This document shows, piece after piece, positions 22,050-27,777 of a DNA stretch of 39,815 nucleotides. This stretch comes from a virus. The stretch lies in IMG/VR virus record IMGVR_UViG_3300047166_000010, positions 1-39,815 of that record, one strand, 5' to 3'. Position numbers and translations under genes: made by a program. The notes below the pieces were generated by a model. It had not been told where the DNA came from. It ran no database searches and saw only the letters and a program-made list of their open reading frames with translations. Position 1 is the first letter of the stretch. The number at the start of each line of letters is the position of its first letter.

Positions 22050-22725
22050 GCCTCATGATTGCGTGGCCGATGAGCGTGACGACTTGCGGGACAACGGCAT
22101 TTCCCAGTGCTCTAAGACGGTCCACCCGATGGGGTAGCCCATCAGCCATTCCACCCATAACGGGCTCAGGTGGCCACTCAGTTGACGCAACCGGCGCCCG
22201 CCCTTCCAACAATTCGCATCCGGGGTGTAATACATTGGCTTCGTAAGCGATGATAAACACGCGGTCTCTGACGTGGCGGGCACCCACGGCGCTAGCCGGT
22301 ATGCAGTGCCATTCCGCGTCATACCCGATCGCGGCCAGGTCTCCGAGAACTCGGCTAATTCCCCGGTTAAGCAAACTTGGGACGTTCTCCACGATGACGT
22401 AGTGCGGTCGTAGTTCGCCAATGAGCCGCGCAAACTCCGACCATAGCCCACTGCGCGCCCCTGTAATGCCAGCACCGGCGCCAATGGCGCTAATGTCTTG
22501 ACAAGGGAATCCGCCGGTAATGCACTCGACGCCGATGCCGGCAAGTCTAAGACTAGCTGCGTTGAGTTCGCGGATGTCTGGATAGCAGGGGACGTGCGGC
22601 CAATGCTTAGCGAGCACGGCGCGACAGTAGGGGTCGAATTCGCAGAAGGCGACAGGGATAAATCCGGCGGGTTCAAGTCCGAGAGCGAAGCCGCCAATTC
22701 CAGAGAATAGGTCAAGGGTGCGCAC
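22033..22725 (-). CDS. DNA cytosine-5 methyltransferase (orphan)
   Basis: 230 residues from GTG. Motif I LFSGIGGF (6-13), motif IV GGFPCQDIS with catalytic Cys75, motif VI ENVPS (113-117), motif VIII GARHVRDRVFI and motif X RALGNAVVPQ (205-214) are all present and in order. It transfers a methyl group from S-adenosylmethionine to cytosine C5. Only about 30 residues lie between motif VIII and the C-terminal block, so the target-recognition region is very short compared with bacterial enzymes of more than 300 residues. No restriction enzyme is adjacent, so it is an orphan, likely for anti-restriction or regulation. Directly follows Cro in the early operon. A second long frame overlaps it almost completely. 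Confidence 0.92.
   Translation of the reverse strand: MRTLDLFSGIGGFALGLEPAGFIPVAFCEFDPYCRAVLAKHWPHVPCYPDIRELNAASLRLAGIGVECITGGFPCQDISAIGAGAGITGARSGLWSEFARLIGELRPHYVIVENVPSLLNRGISRVLGDLAAIGYDAEWHCIPASAVGARHVRDRVFIIAYEANVLHPGCELLEGRAPVASTEWPPEPVMGGMADGLPHRVDRLRALGNAVVPQVVTLIGHAIMRHAHDH
22053..22715 (-). CDS. second open frame nested in the methyltransferase gene
   Basis: 220 codons on the same strand in another frame, from TTG (internal GTG and TTG starts also exist). The first 90 residues are Ser/Ala/Leu-rich. From about 95 it reads SLANYDRTTSSWRTSQVCLT, GELAEFSETWPRSGMTRNGT and later LSPLWVEWLMGYPIGWTVLE. I recall phage proteins with the same 'SSWKTSQ...FSETWPRSGM..NG...WVEWLMGFPxGWT' pattern encoded with cytosine methyltransferases. 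So this may be a genuine nested gene, or such database entries may themselves be shadows. Function unknown. The DNA of motif X doubles as its EMPLSRK segment. Confidence 0.4.
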   Translation of the reverse strand: MTYSLELAASLSDLNPPDLSLSPSANSTPTVAPCSLSIGRTSPAIQTSANSTQLVLDLPASASSALPADSLVKTLAPLAPVLALQGRAVGYGRSLRGSLANYDRTTSSWRTSQVCLTGELAEFSETWPRSGMTRNGTAYRLAPWVPATSETACLSSLTKPMYYTPDANCWKGGRRLRQLSGHLSPLWVEWLMGYPIGWTVLEHWEMPLSRKSSRSSATQS

Positions 22726-22727
22726 CT

Positions 22728-22955
22728 CTAGTTAGTCGCTTGCATGGCTTTGGCCTTCGGGTACTTGGGCGGGATTGAGTGCACGTAGTCGGCGGGGTTC
22801 ACGCGAAGCTTGCCGCGCGAGAGAATTTCTAATTGATACGCGCGGCCCATCGGCACACGCTCACCCCACTGGCACACGGCGCTTATCGTAATTCCTAATG
22901 CATCGGCAGTGCCTTTGCATGACCCGTAATGCTGAATTACTTGCGCGCTTTTCAC
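22728..22955 (-). CDS. cro: Cro-like repressor (P22 Cro/DicC type)
   Basis: About 75 residues from the GTG whose position aligns with the P22 Cro start. The sequence VIQHYGSCKGTADALGITIS, AVCQWGERVPMGRAYQLEIL, SRGKLRV matches the DicC/P22-Cro helix-turn-helix, including the typical V-x-Q-W-x-E/R-x-V-P after the recognition helix. The frame stays open upstream with ATG at 23018 and TTG at 23039, so a longer form is possible. It leads the - strand early operon and would bind the divergent control region just upstream. No CI partner gene was found. Confidence 0.8.
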   Translation of the reverse strand: MKSAQVIQHYGSCKGTADALGITISAVCQWGERVPMGRAYQLEILSRGKLRVNPADYVHSIPPKYPKAKAMQATN

Positions 22956-23039
22956 ATAGCTAATTGTATGCCACACGTGCGCGGAAGTAGCTAGGTTTAC
23001 CGATGCCGGAGCGCTCATCACGCCGCGAGCGATTATCAA

Positions 23040-23170
23040 AAATGCCTACGGATTTTCTATCGCAGTGAAGCGTAAAAATAATATGGGTTTAGTGGGAAAT
23101 ACTATTCATATTTTTTTTCTCATAGCGTAGCTTCCTACGCTCGCGCTCATCACCAACCGGACGGTGCTCT
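23040..23170. promoter_or_regulatory. divergent early control region
   Basis: About 130 bases between Cro (-) and the recombination operon (+). AT-rich core 23070-23120 contains TATTAT- and TACTAT-like -10 candidates on opposite strands, arms ATATG...CATAT and TAGT...ACTA, then a hairpin AGCGTAG-cttc-CTACGCT (23125-23142). It probably holds both early promoters and the Cro operators. Exact -35/-10 pairs are not clear. Confidence 0.5.
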
Positions 23171-23359
23171 ATGACGCTCACGCTCAAGGTACAAACCTAC
23201 GCCGCCTGTGTTGCCGCGTTGGAACAATGGCAATTCACCACGGCGCCGCACGGAATACTAGGCAAAAAAATCGAAGGCGCGCTCCGCGATCTAAAAGACG
23301 CAGCACGCACGGCGGTTGACTTAGATATGACGCAGAGTGAACCGCCGGTGATCGTATGA
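23171..23359 (+). CDS. first gene of the recombination operon, unknown
   Basis: 62 residues: LTLKVQTYAACVAALEQWQF, GILGKKIEGALRDLKDAART, ending DMTQSEPPVIV. A small helical protein, ending in an ATGA overlap with Erf. Position corresponds to the first gene of a lambdoid PL operon, where an N-type antiterminator would be, but it lacks an Arg-rich N-terminus and I cannot call it N. Function unknown. Confidence 0.55.
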   Translation: MTLTLKVQTYAACVAALEQWQFTTAPHGILGKKIEGALRDLKDAARTAVDLDMTQSEPPVIV

Positions 23360-24093
23360 ACCACGTAACTACCACGTACGCATCCGATACCACTACGCTG
23401 ATGCGCATCATTGAACGCGCCGCCGAGTCGCCAGAGTTCGACCTAGACCGGCTCGAAAAACTACTGTCGCTCAAGGAACGATGGGATAAAAACGAAGGGG
23501 TAAAGGCATTCGCCGCCGCTAAAGTCGAGTTTAAGAAACACGCCCCGGACATCATCAAAAATAAGTTTGTGGCCTATAAAGACATCAGATACGCCCACGC
23601 GACCCACGACGAAGTGACCGACAAGTTATCGGAAGCGTTGGCGGCGTTCGGGTTCTCGCATGCGTGGTCGATGACCCAAAGTGAGAACTCCATCACAGTT
23701 CGTTGCACGCTTACCCATGTGGGCGGACACAGTGAATGGGCGGAACTCACCTCGATGCACGATGGTTCGGGCGGGAAAAATTCCATTCAAGCCATCGCCT
23801 CGGCCAATAGTTATCTACAGCGCTACACGCTCCTCGCGGTCGCTGGCGCGTCCACTAGAGACATGCCTAACGATGACGGGCGCGATGCGGATAAAAGCAC
23901 CATGCACACGGGTGACCCCGTGCCGGTCGATGCGTGGCAATCACTCAAGGATGCGTGGGCTATCGACGTCGACGCGCTACAGGCGGCGTGGTTCGCGCTA
24001 TCGAATGACACGCGCAAGCTCATCACCACGCACCGCAAGGCCGAATGGGACAAGATGAAAGCCACCGTGCCGCTATCCAAGGCGCCGGCATGA
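23356..24093 (+). CDS. erf: Erf-family single-strand annealing protein
   Basis: 245 residues. The core 35-175 has the Erf pattern: FAAAKVEFKKHAPDIIKNK, YAHATHDEVTDKLSEALAAF, GFSHAWSMTQ, then CTLTHVGGHSEWAELT and NSIQAIASANSYLQRYTLLA. The last Q-A-x-x-S-A-x-S-Y-x-x-R-Y block is the family hallmark. C-terminal 70 residues are a variable helical tail. It anneals complementary single strands in phage recombination and concatemer formation. It partners with the exonuclease and SSB-tailed protein downstream; ATGA overlaps couple it on both sides. Confidence 0.9.
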   Translation: MNHVTTTYASDTTTLMRIIERAAESPEFDLDRLEKLLSLKERWDKNEGVKAFAAAKVEFKKHAPDIIKNKFVAYKDIRYAHATHDEVTDKLSEALAAFGFSHAWSMTQSENSITVRCTLTHVGGHSEWAELTSMHDGSGGKNSIQAIASANSYLQRYTLLAVAGASTRDMPNDDGRDADKSTMHTGDPVPVDAWQSLKDAWAIDVDALQAAWFALSNDTRKLITTHRKAEWDKMKATVPLSKAPA

Positions 24094-24197
24094 TTTTACT
24101 GTGCTGCCGCGAGTGCTTCATGTTCTACCGCGCCGCGACCCGTGCGCATGGTCGGCGGTGTCTGTGCGGCGGCGAATTGGTTGAGGTGACTGAATGA
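24090..24197 (+). CDS. 35-residue zinc-ribbon peptide
   Basis: MILLCCRECFMFYRAATRAH then GRRCLCGGELVEVTE. The C-x2-C ... C-x-C-G-G pattern is a minimal zinc ribbon. ATG lies in an ATGA overlap with the Erf stop, and the stop in an ATGA overlap with the next gene. So it is coupled in the operon despite its size. Confidence 0.55.
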   Translation: MILLCCRECFMFYRAATRAHGRRCLCGGELVEVTE

Positions 24198-24424
24198 AAG
24201 TCGTTAAAGGCACCGACTATGCGCGGCTAGCGGCGGATAAGGCGGATCTCATGCGCCTATATGAAAAGGCGTGGCAACGCATCATGCAATGCGAGGCGGC
24301 GCTTAAGCGCATCCAAGCGGTGCAATTGCATGAAGGTTTCGCGGCTGAGCATGCGTTGATCTACTGCCAGGTGACGGCCGATGAGTGTCTGAATAATCGA
24401 GTACCGGGGGTGTGTGATGAGTAA
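24194..24424 (+). CDS. small helical protein, unknown
   Basis: 76 residues, mostly alpha-helical: YARLAADKADLMRLYEKAWQ, RIMQCEAALKRIQAVQLHEG, FAAEHALIYCQVTADECL. Between the zinc-ribbon peptide and the exonuclease, with overlapping ends. Possibly an accessory of the recombination complex, judged by place only. Confidence 0.55.
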   Translation: MKVVKGTDYARLAADKADLMRLYEKAWQRIMQCEAALKRIQAVQLHEGFAAEHALIYCQVTADECLNNRVPGVCDE

Positions 24425-25058
24425 CTTTATCGAGATAGACGCGCCGCAACGCTCTGAAGCGTGGCACGTCGCCCGCGCCGGCCGGCTCACCGGGTCACGC
24501 GCGCATGCCATCCTTGCCAAAGGCAAGGGCAACGCCGAATCATTGCAGCGGCGTGATTACCGGCTGCAATTGGTGGCCGAACGCATCGCCGGCACCGCGC
24601 AAGAGAATTTATTCATTACCGCGGAAATGCAGCGCGGTATCGATTTGGAACCCAAGGCATTCGACGCCTACGAAGCACACACCGGCGCGATGGTCTTTAA
24701 GTCGGGGTTCCTGCAACACACGCAACACATGGCGGGGTGCTCATTAGACGGGCACATCAATAAGTTCTCAGGCATTGTCGAGATTAAGTGCCCAAAGATG
24801 GCAACGCACCTTACCTATTTGAACTCGCCGGAACTTTTCGCCGCCGAATACTCGGCGCAAGTGCGCCATAACTTATGGATCACCGGCGCCCCCTTTTGTG
24901 ACTTGGTTTCATTTGATGACCGCTTGCCGCCGAAGCTGCAATTCTTTCGCGTGCGTGTCGAAGCGTATGACGCCGACATCAAAGGGTATGAGGCGGCGGC
25001 GCTCAAGTTCCTTGAGGAAGTGCAGACCCAATACGACCAAATCATGGCGGCAGCATGA
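24417..25058 (+). CDS. YqaJ-type viral exonuclease
   Basis: 213 residues from ATG with GGGGG upstream. The opening EAWHVARAGRLTGSRAHAIL is the YqaJ signature (R..WH..R.G.lT.S....i). AEMQRGIDLEPKAFDAYEAH supplies the E-x-x-A helix, CSLDGHI the metal Asp, and GIVEIKCPKMATHL the E-x-K catalytic pair. This is the lambda-Exo fold: a 5'-3' double-strand exonuclease making single strands for Erf to anneal. Adjacent to Erf and an SSB-tailed protein as a synaptase-exonuclease module. Confidence 0.88.
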   Translation: MSNFIEIDAPQRSEAWHVARAGRLTGSRAHAILAKGKGNAESLQRRDYRLQLVAERIAGTAQENLFITAEMQRGIDLEPKAFDAYEAHTGAMVFKSGFLQHTQHMAGCSLDGHINKFSGIVEIKCPKMATHLTYLNSPELFAAEYSAQVRHNLWITGAPFCDLVSFDDRLPPKLQFFRVRVEAYDADIKGYEAAALKFLEEVQTQYDQIMAAA

Positions 25059-25306
25059 ACAAGCCATTCAACAATGAACTGCGCGGCGTGCTCTTTCACA
25101 ACGCCAAAGGGAACAACCCGAACCGGCCCGACTATAAGGGTAAATGCCAGGTCGACGGTGTGACCTATGTCATCTCGGGTTGGAAGCGTGAGGCGCGCGA
25201 ATCCAAAGAGGTTTTTCTATCGCTGCAATTCGAACGCCAGGCACCGGCGCCGCTCACCAAGCCGGCGACCGATGCGGCGCCATTCAATGATGAGATACCA
25301 TTTTAG
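25055..25306 (+). CDS. small SSB-like protein with DEIPF tail
   Basis: 83 residues. N-terminal strand pattern RGVLFHNAKGNNPNRPDYKG, KCQVDGVTYVISGWKRE, VFLSLQFERQ suits a small OB-like barrel, as in short phage substitutes for single-strand-binding protein. The C-terminus PFNDEIPF closely resembles the acidic tip of bacterial SSB (DDDIPF), which recruits repair and replication proteins. Coupled by ATGA to the exonuclease gene. Likely coats or hands over single strands in the Erf pathway; the fold is inference. Confidence 0.65.
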   Translation: MNKPFNNELRGVLFHNAKGNNPNRPDYKGKCQVDGVTYVISGWKREARESKEVFLSLQFERQAPAPLTKPATDAAPFNDEIPF

Positions 25307-25315
25307 GGGTGTGTG

Positions 25316-25534
25316 ATGCCTATCAAGTATGTACCCGTGCTTAACCATTGTGCCATCTGTTCGCGCCAACTATCGCCTAACGCCACGCACATACTGTGCG
25401 AACCGTGCCGTAGGGAGTGCGGCGGCTATGGCCGTGAACAGGCGGAACAATGGTTTGCTCATTGGCCAACCATTCCCGGTGCGTGGCAACACGGAAGCGA
25501 ACCGGCAGACGATCACGGTTCAATCTACGGATGA
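25316..25534 (+). CDS. zinc-ribbon protein, unknown
   Basis: 72 residues starting MPIKYVPVLNHCAICSRQLS. Two Cys pairs (CAIC and CEPC) separated by 15 residues form a likely zinc ribbon; the tail is Trp/Pro/Asp-rich and polar. ATG follows GGGGTGTGTG, like the exonuclease start. Unknown partner; same operon as the recombination genes. Confidence 0.6.
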   Translation: MPIKYVPVLNHCAICSRQLSPNATHILCEPCRRECGGYGREQAEQWFAHWPTIPGAWQHGSEPADDHGSIYG

Positions 25535-25562
25535 TCCCAAAGTCAGGATCTATTGAGGGCAC

Positions 25563-25892
25563 ATGATGAACGCGAAAGTAGAACAGGACGGCGGCGACGT
25601 CGGCGTATCGTGGATTGATTTGAAGGATGCGGCGCCGTTGTTCGGGATGTCATTCGAGAGCATTAAAAACGCGGTGCATTTAAATCGCTTTCCGTGCCCA
25701 ACGTATAAGATCGGCCGGCGGCGCGTGGTGTCGCGCAAGGTGCTCGCGGCGTACTTTGAGAAACAGGACGCGGAAGGGTTGAACGCTCTACAGAATCCCA
25801 AGCCACCGGCGCCACGCGTCAAGCGCGATCCGACGCCGCCGGTCAAGGGGCGCCCTCGCGGACGCCCCCGGCTTGCTACGCGGTCGGCGTAA
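25563..25892 (+). CDS. excisionase-like DNA-binding protein
   Basis: 109 residues. WIDLKDAAPLFGMSFESIKN, AVHLNRFPCPTYKIGRRRVV, SRKVLAAYFEKQ is a MerR/Xis-type winged helix as in phage excisionases and pyocin-activator-type proteins. The C-terminus contains KGRPRGRPRLA, an AT-hook-like motif for minor-groove binding. Last gene of the + strand operon and next to the convergent integrase, so a role in directing excision at attP is likely. Overlaps the opposing small gene tail-to-tail by 17 bases. Confidence 0.65.
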   Translation: MMNAKVEQDGGDVGVSWIDLKDAAPLFGMSFESIKNAVHLNRFPCPTYKIGRRRVVSRKVLAAYFEKQDAEGLNALQNPKPPAPRVKRDPTPPVKGRPRGRPRLATRSA

Positions 25893-26052
25893 AGGTTTTG
25901 AACTCAATCAACGCGCGGCGTGCGATCTCGCGCACCTCGCGCGGGTACTTGCCATCATCCAATAGGCGCAAGTGCGCCTCAAGGTAAGCCACCCGCTGAC
26001 ACAGTTCGCCGTTCTCGCGGTTCAAGTCGGCGAAGTCCGCGACGAGGTTCAT
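25876..26052 (-). CDS. small coiled protein downstream of integrase
   Basis: 58 residues from ATG in an ATGA overlap with the integrase stop: MNLVADFADLNRENGELCQR, VAYLEAHLRLLDDGKYPREV, REIARRALIEFKTF. Short leucine-zipper-like helix, probably dimeric. Co-transcribed with integrase and convergent with the excisionase-like gene. Function unknown. Confidence 0.5.
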   Translation of the reverse strand: MNLVADFADLNRENGELCQRVAYLEAHLRLLDDGKYPREVREIARRALIEFKTFTPTA

Positions 26053-27053
26053 GCGGCCACCCGGTGCCGATCCGGCCCTAAGTGCAGCGATTCGGGTTTG
26101 TCGGTGACGTACCCCTTGAGCGTTTTCCATTCCTTGTGACCCGATACCATGGCGACGTCTTGAATCGAATAGCCGGCCGCAAACATGTTGGTGATGCCCA
26201 CATGGCGCAAGTCGTGAAATACAAAGTCCTCAATACCGGCCCGCTTGCACATGGTTTTAAACGTCATGCCTAAATACTGAGAGTCATACGGAAATATTCG
26301 GGCATCGGTGCGCGGCTGACGCTTGATAATATCAACGGCGCCGAACAGTAGCGGGATACGTTGATGATTTGTCGCCTTGCGCTTGGGGTCTTTACGCTGG
26401 CGTATCCATTGCATTTTCGCTTGTTCATCAAAGTCCGCCCACGTGATGCGGCAGATTTCCGCCACGCGCATACACGTCGCAATCGCAAAATCGATAAGAT
26501 CACGCATTGGCATTGATGTATCAATTTCAACCGCGATCAATCGCTCATACTCACCCGGCGAGAAAACGCGGTCGCGCGCTTCGCCTCGGTCGAGTAGTCC
26601 CGCCTTTTCCGCTTCTTTGCGCCCCTTGCGATACGCATCGAAATCGACGGTAACGCCCCATAGGTTCGATGCGGTGCGCATCGCGCTTGTCATCGCGGCC
26701 ACATACCGACATGCGGAAACCGGCGACACTTCAAAATCGCTGATCGTATCGAGCCACCATTGCGGCGTCATACTTGAAAAGTCTGTGTCGGCAAATTTAG
26801 CGGATAGCCTGAGAAACGGTTGACGGTTGCTGTCTGTCTTACGTTTCGCCACGATTTTATCCACATACTTTTGCAATACCTGTCCTAGCGTCATGCCGCC
26901 CGCAAACACCTTGCGATGCTTCAGCGCGGTCTCGGTCTCTGCCATCCATTCGGCCGCGGCGCGTTTCGTGGGGAAAGATTTGGAAATTGGCGCGGCGCCT
27001 TTTCGCCGGATAATCGCGCGGGTCATGCTACCCCGCGTTACTAATGTGCCCAT
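26049..27053 (-). CDS. int: tyrosine-family integrase
   Basis: 334 residues from the ATG with AGGAG 8 bases upstream. N-terminal arm-binding region with strands TRAIIRRKGAAPISKSFPTK, core-binding helices at 55-150, and catalytic domain 160-334. Catalytic residues by pattern: Arg196 (ATCMRVAEI), a Lys in the RQRKDPKRK turn, His280 and Arg283 (HDLRH), His306 (SGHKEW) and Tyr315 (LKGYVT). It integrates and excises the phage by site-specific recombination. The AT-rich region with repeats immediately upstream is the likely attP. This and the excisionase-like gene make the phage temperate by content. Confidence 0.92.
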   Translation of the reverse strand: MGTLVTRGSMTRAIIRRKGAAPISKSFPTKRAAAEWMAETETALKHRKVFAGGMTLGQVLQKYVDKIVAKRKTDSNRQPFLRLSAKFADTDFSSMTPQWWLDTISDFEVSPVSACRYVAAMTSAMRTASNLWGVTVDFDAYRKGRKEAEKAGLLDRGEARDRVFSPGEYERLIAVEIDTSMPMRDLIDFAIATCMRVAEICRITWADFDEQAKMQWIRQRKDPKRKATNHQRIPLLFGAVDIIKRQPRTDARIFPYDSQYLGMTFKTMCKRAGIEDFVFHDLRHVGITNMFAAGYSIQDVAMVSGHKEWKTLKGYVTDKPESLHLGPDRHRVAA

Positions 27054-27090
27054 GTTTAAGACTCCTAAAGTGATATGCCTATGAAAGTCG

Positions 27091-27112
27091 CTGGCTACAA
27101 TCTGGCTACAAT
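27091..27112 (+). repeat. tandem CTGGCTACAAT repeat (two copies)
   Basis: Two perfect, abutting 11-base copies 38 bases upstream of the integrase start. A third copy is at 18373-18383. Candidate arm-type integrase sites or regulator sites. Confidence 0.6.
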
Positions 27113-27117
27113 TCAAT

Positions 27118-27142
27118 TATCGAGTTTCAATAATTCTCGATA
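27118..27142. repeat. inverted repeat TATCGAG/CTCGATA
   Basis: Perfect 7-base arms separated by 11 AT-rich bases, six bases after the tandem repeats. Shape suits a recombinase core or dimer operator. Which one cannot be told without the host junction. Confidence 0.4.
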
Positions 27143-27492
27143 AATATAGGGGTTTTAAAACTAACATCAAAAATGTTGAAAAATCAGGAAACCCTATAAA
27201 ACAAGCATATCACATTGACTAGCATCATCCATGTAGATTTTAACGAAAAATAAATTATTAATAATCAATCACTTACGGACGGCTGGTACACTTTGAGTAC
27301 AATCACTCAATAATTCCCTAAAATTCTCTATATTCCGGCTTCAATAAAAATAATTGATAACCCGCCCCTGTAGGTGTGCGCCTACGTGTGTCCTACGTAG
27401 CTTTTGTGGCTAAGCCATTGTTAGCACAATCTTTATCTTCTTCCTTTGCCTTTAGTACACTTAATCGTCTTTAAACACACAAGGAATGGTAA

Positions 27493-27777
27493 ATGGCTAT
27501 CTGCATACTCTGCGAGGAAAACGAACTTAGCCCGCGATCAAAGCTGACGACATGCTCAAACTGTCGCGCCTCTATGGGTCTATGGGTCAAGCGCCCGCAA
27601 GTCGAAATTCTCAATAGGCGCCGCAAGCTTCATATCTACGATTTACGAATGGAGAACGTGATTGTCAGCGGTGAAAAAGTGCGCCGCGAGGTGCCCATCG
27701 TGAAACCCTTCTTATCCGCTCGGGACATCAAGCGAAACGCAAAGGAAGTAAAGCGCAACGGATCGGCTAGCCGATGA
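27493..27777 (+). CDS. zinc-ribbon protein upstream of the tandem-HTH gene
   Basis: 94 residues with AAGGAA before the ATG. CILCEENELSPRSKLTTCSN-C gives C-x2-C ... C-x2-C, a zinc ribbon at residues 4-23. The rest is basic (RRRKLHIYDLRMENV, SARDIKRNAKEVKRNG). Ends in an ATGA overlap with the next gene, so they form a two-gene operon divergent from integrase. Probably DNA or RNA binding; role unknown. Confidence 0.6.
   Translation: MAICILCEENELSPRSKLTTCSNCRASMGLWVKRPQVEILNRRRKLHIYDLRMENVIVSGEKVRREVPIVKPFLSARDIKRNAKEVKRNGSASR

Larger units (their letters stand above)
27054..27492. other. AT-rich non-coding region upstream of int, candidate attP
   Basis: About 440 bases without a gene, much more AT-rich than the rest. 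Contains the int ribosome site, tandem CTGGCTACAAT repeats, inverted repeat TATCGAG...CTCGATA, a wide inverted repeat TATAGGGGTTT...AAACCCTATA (about 27145-27200), and near the other end GTGTGCGCCTACGTG and GTGTGTCCTACGTAG. This layout (arm-like direct repeats, core-like inverted repeat) fits an attachment site plus promoters for int and the + strand genes. Confidence 0.55.

Noticed and set aside
23171-23359. N-type antiterminator
   Set aside because: Right position, but the product lacks the Arg-rich N-terminus and no nut-like boxB/boxA was convincingly seen.
26857-26865. Perfect DnaA box TTATCCACA
   Set aside because: A single copy inside the integrase coding sequence with no cluster of further boxes; not enough for an origin.
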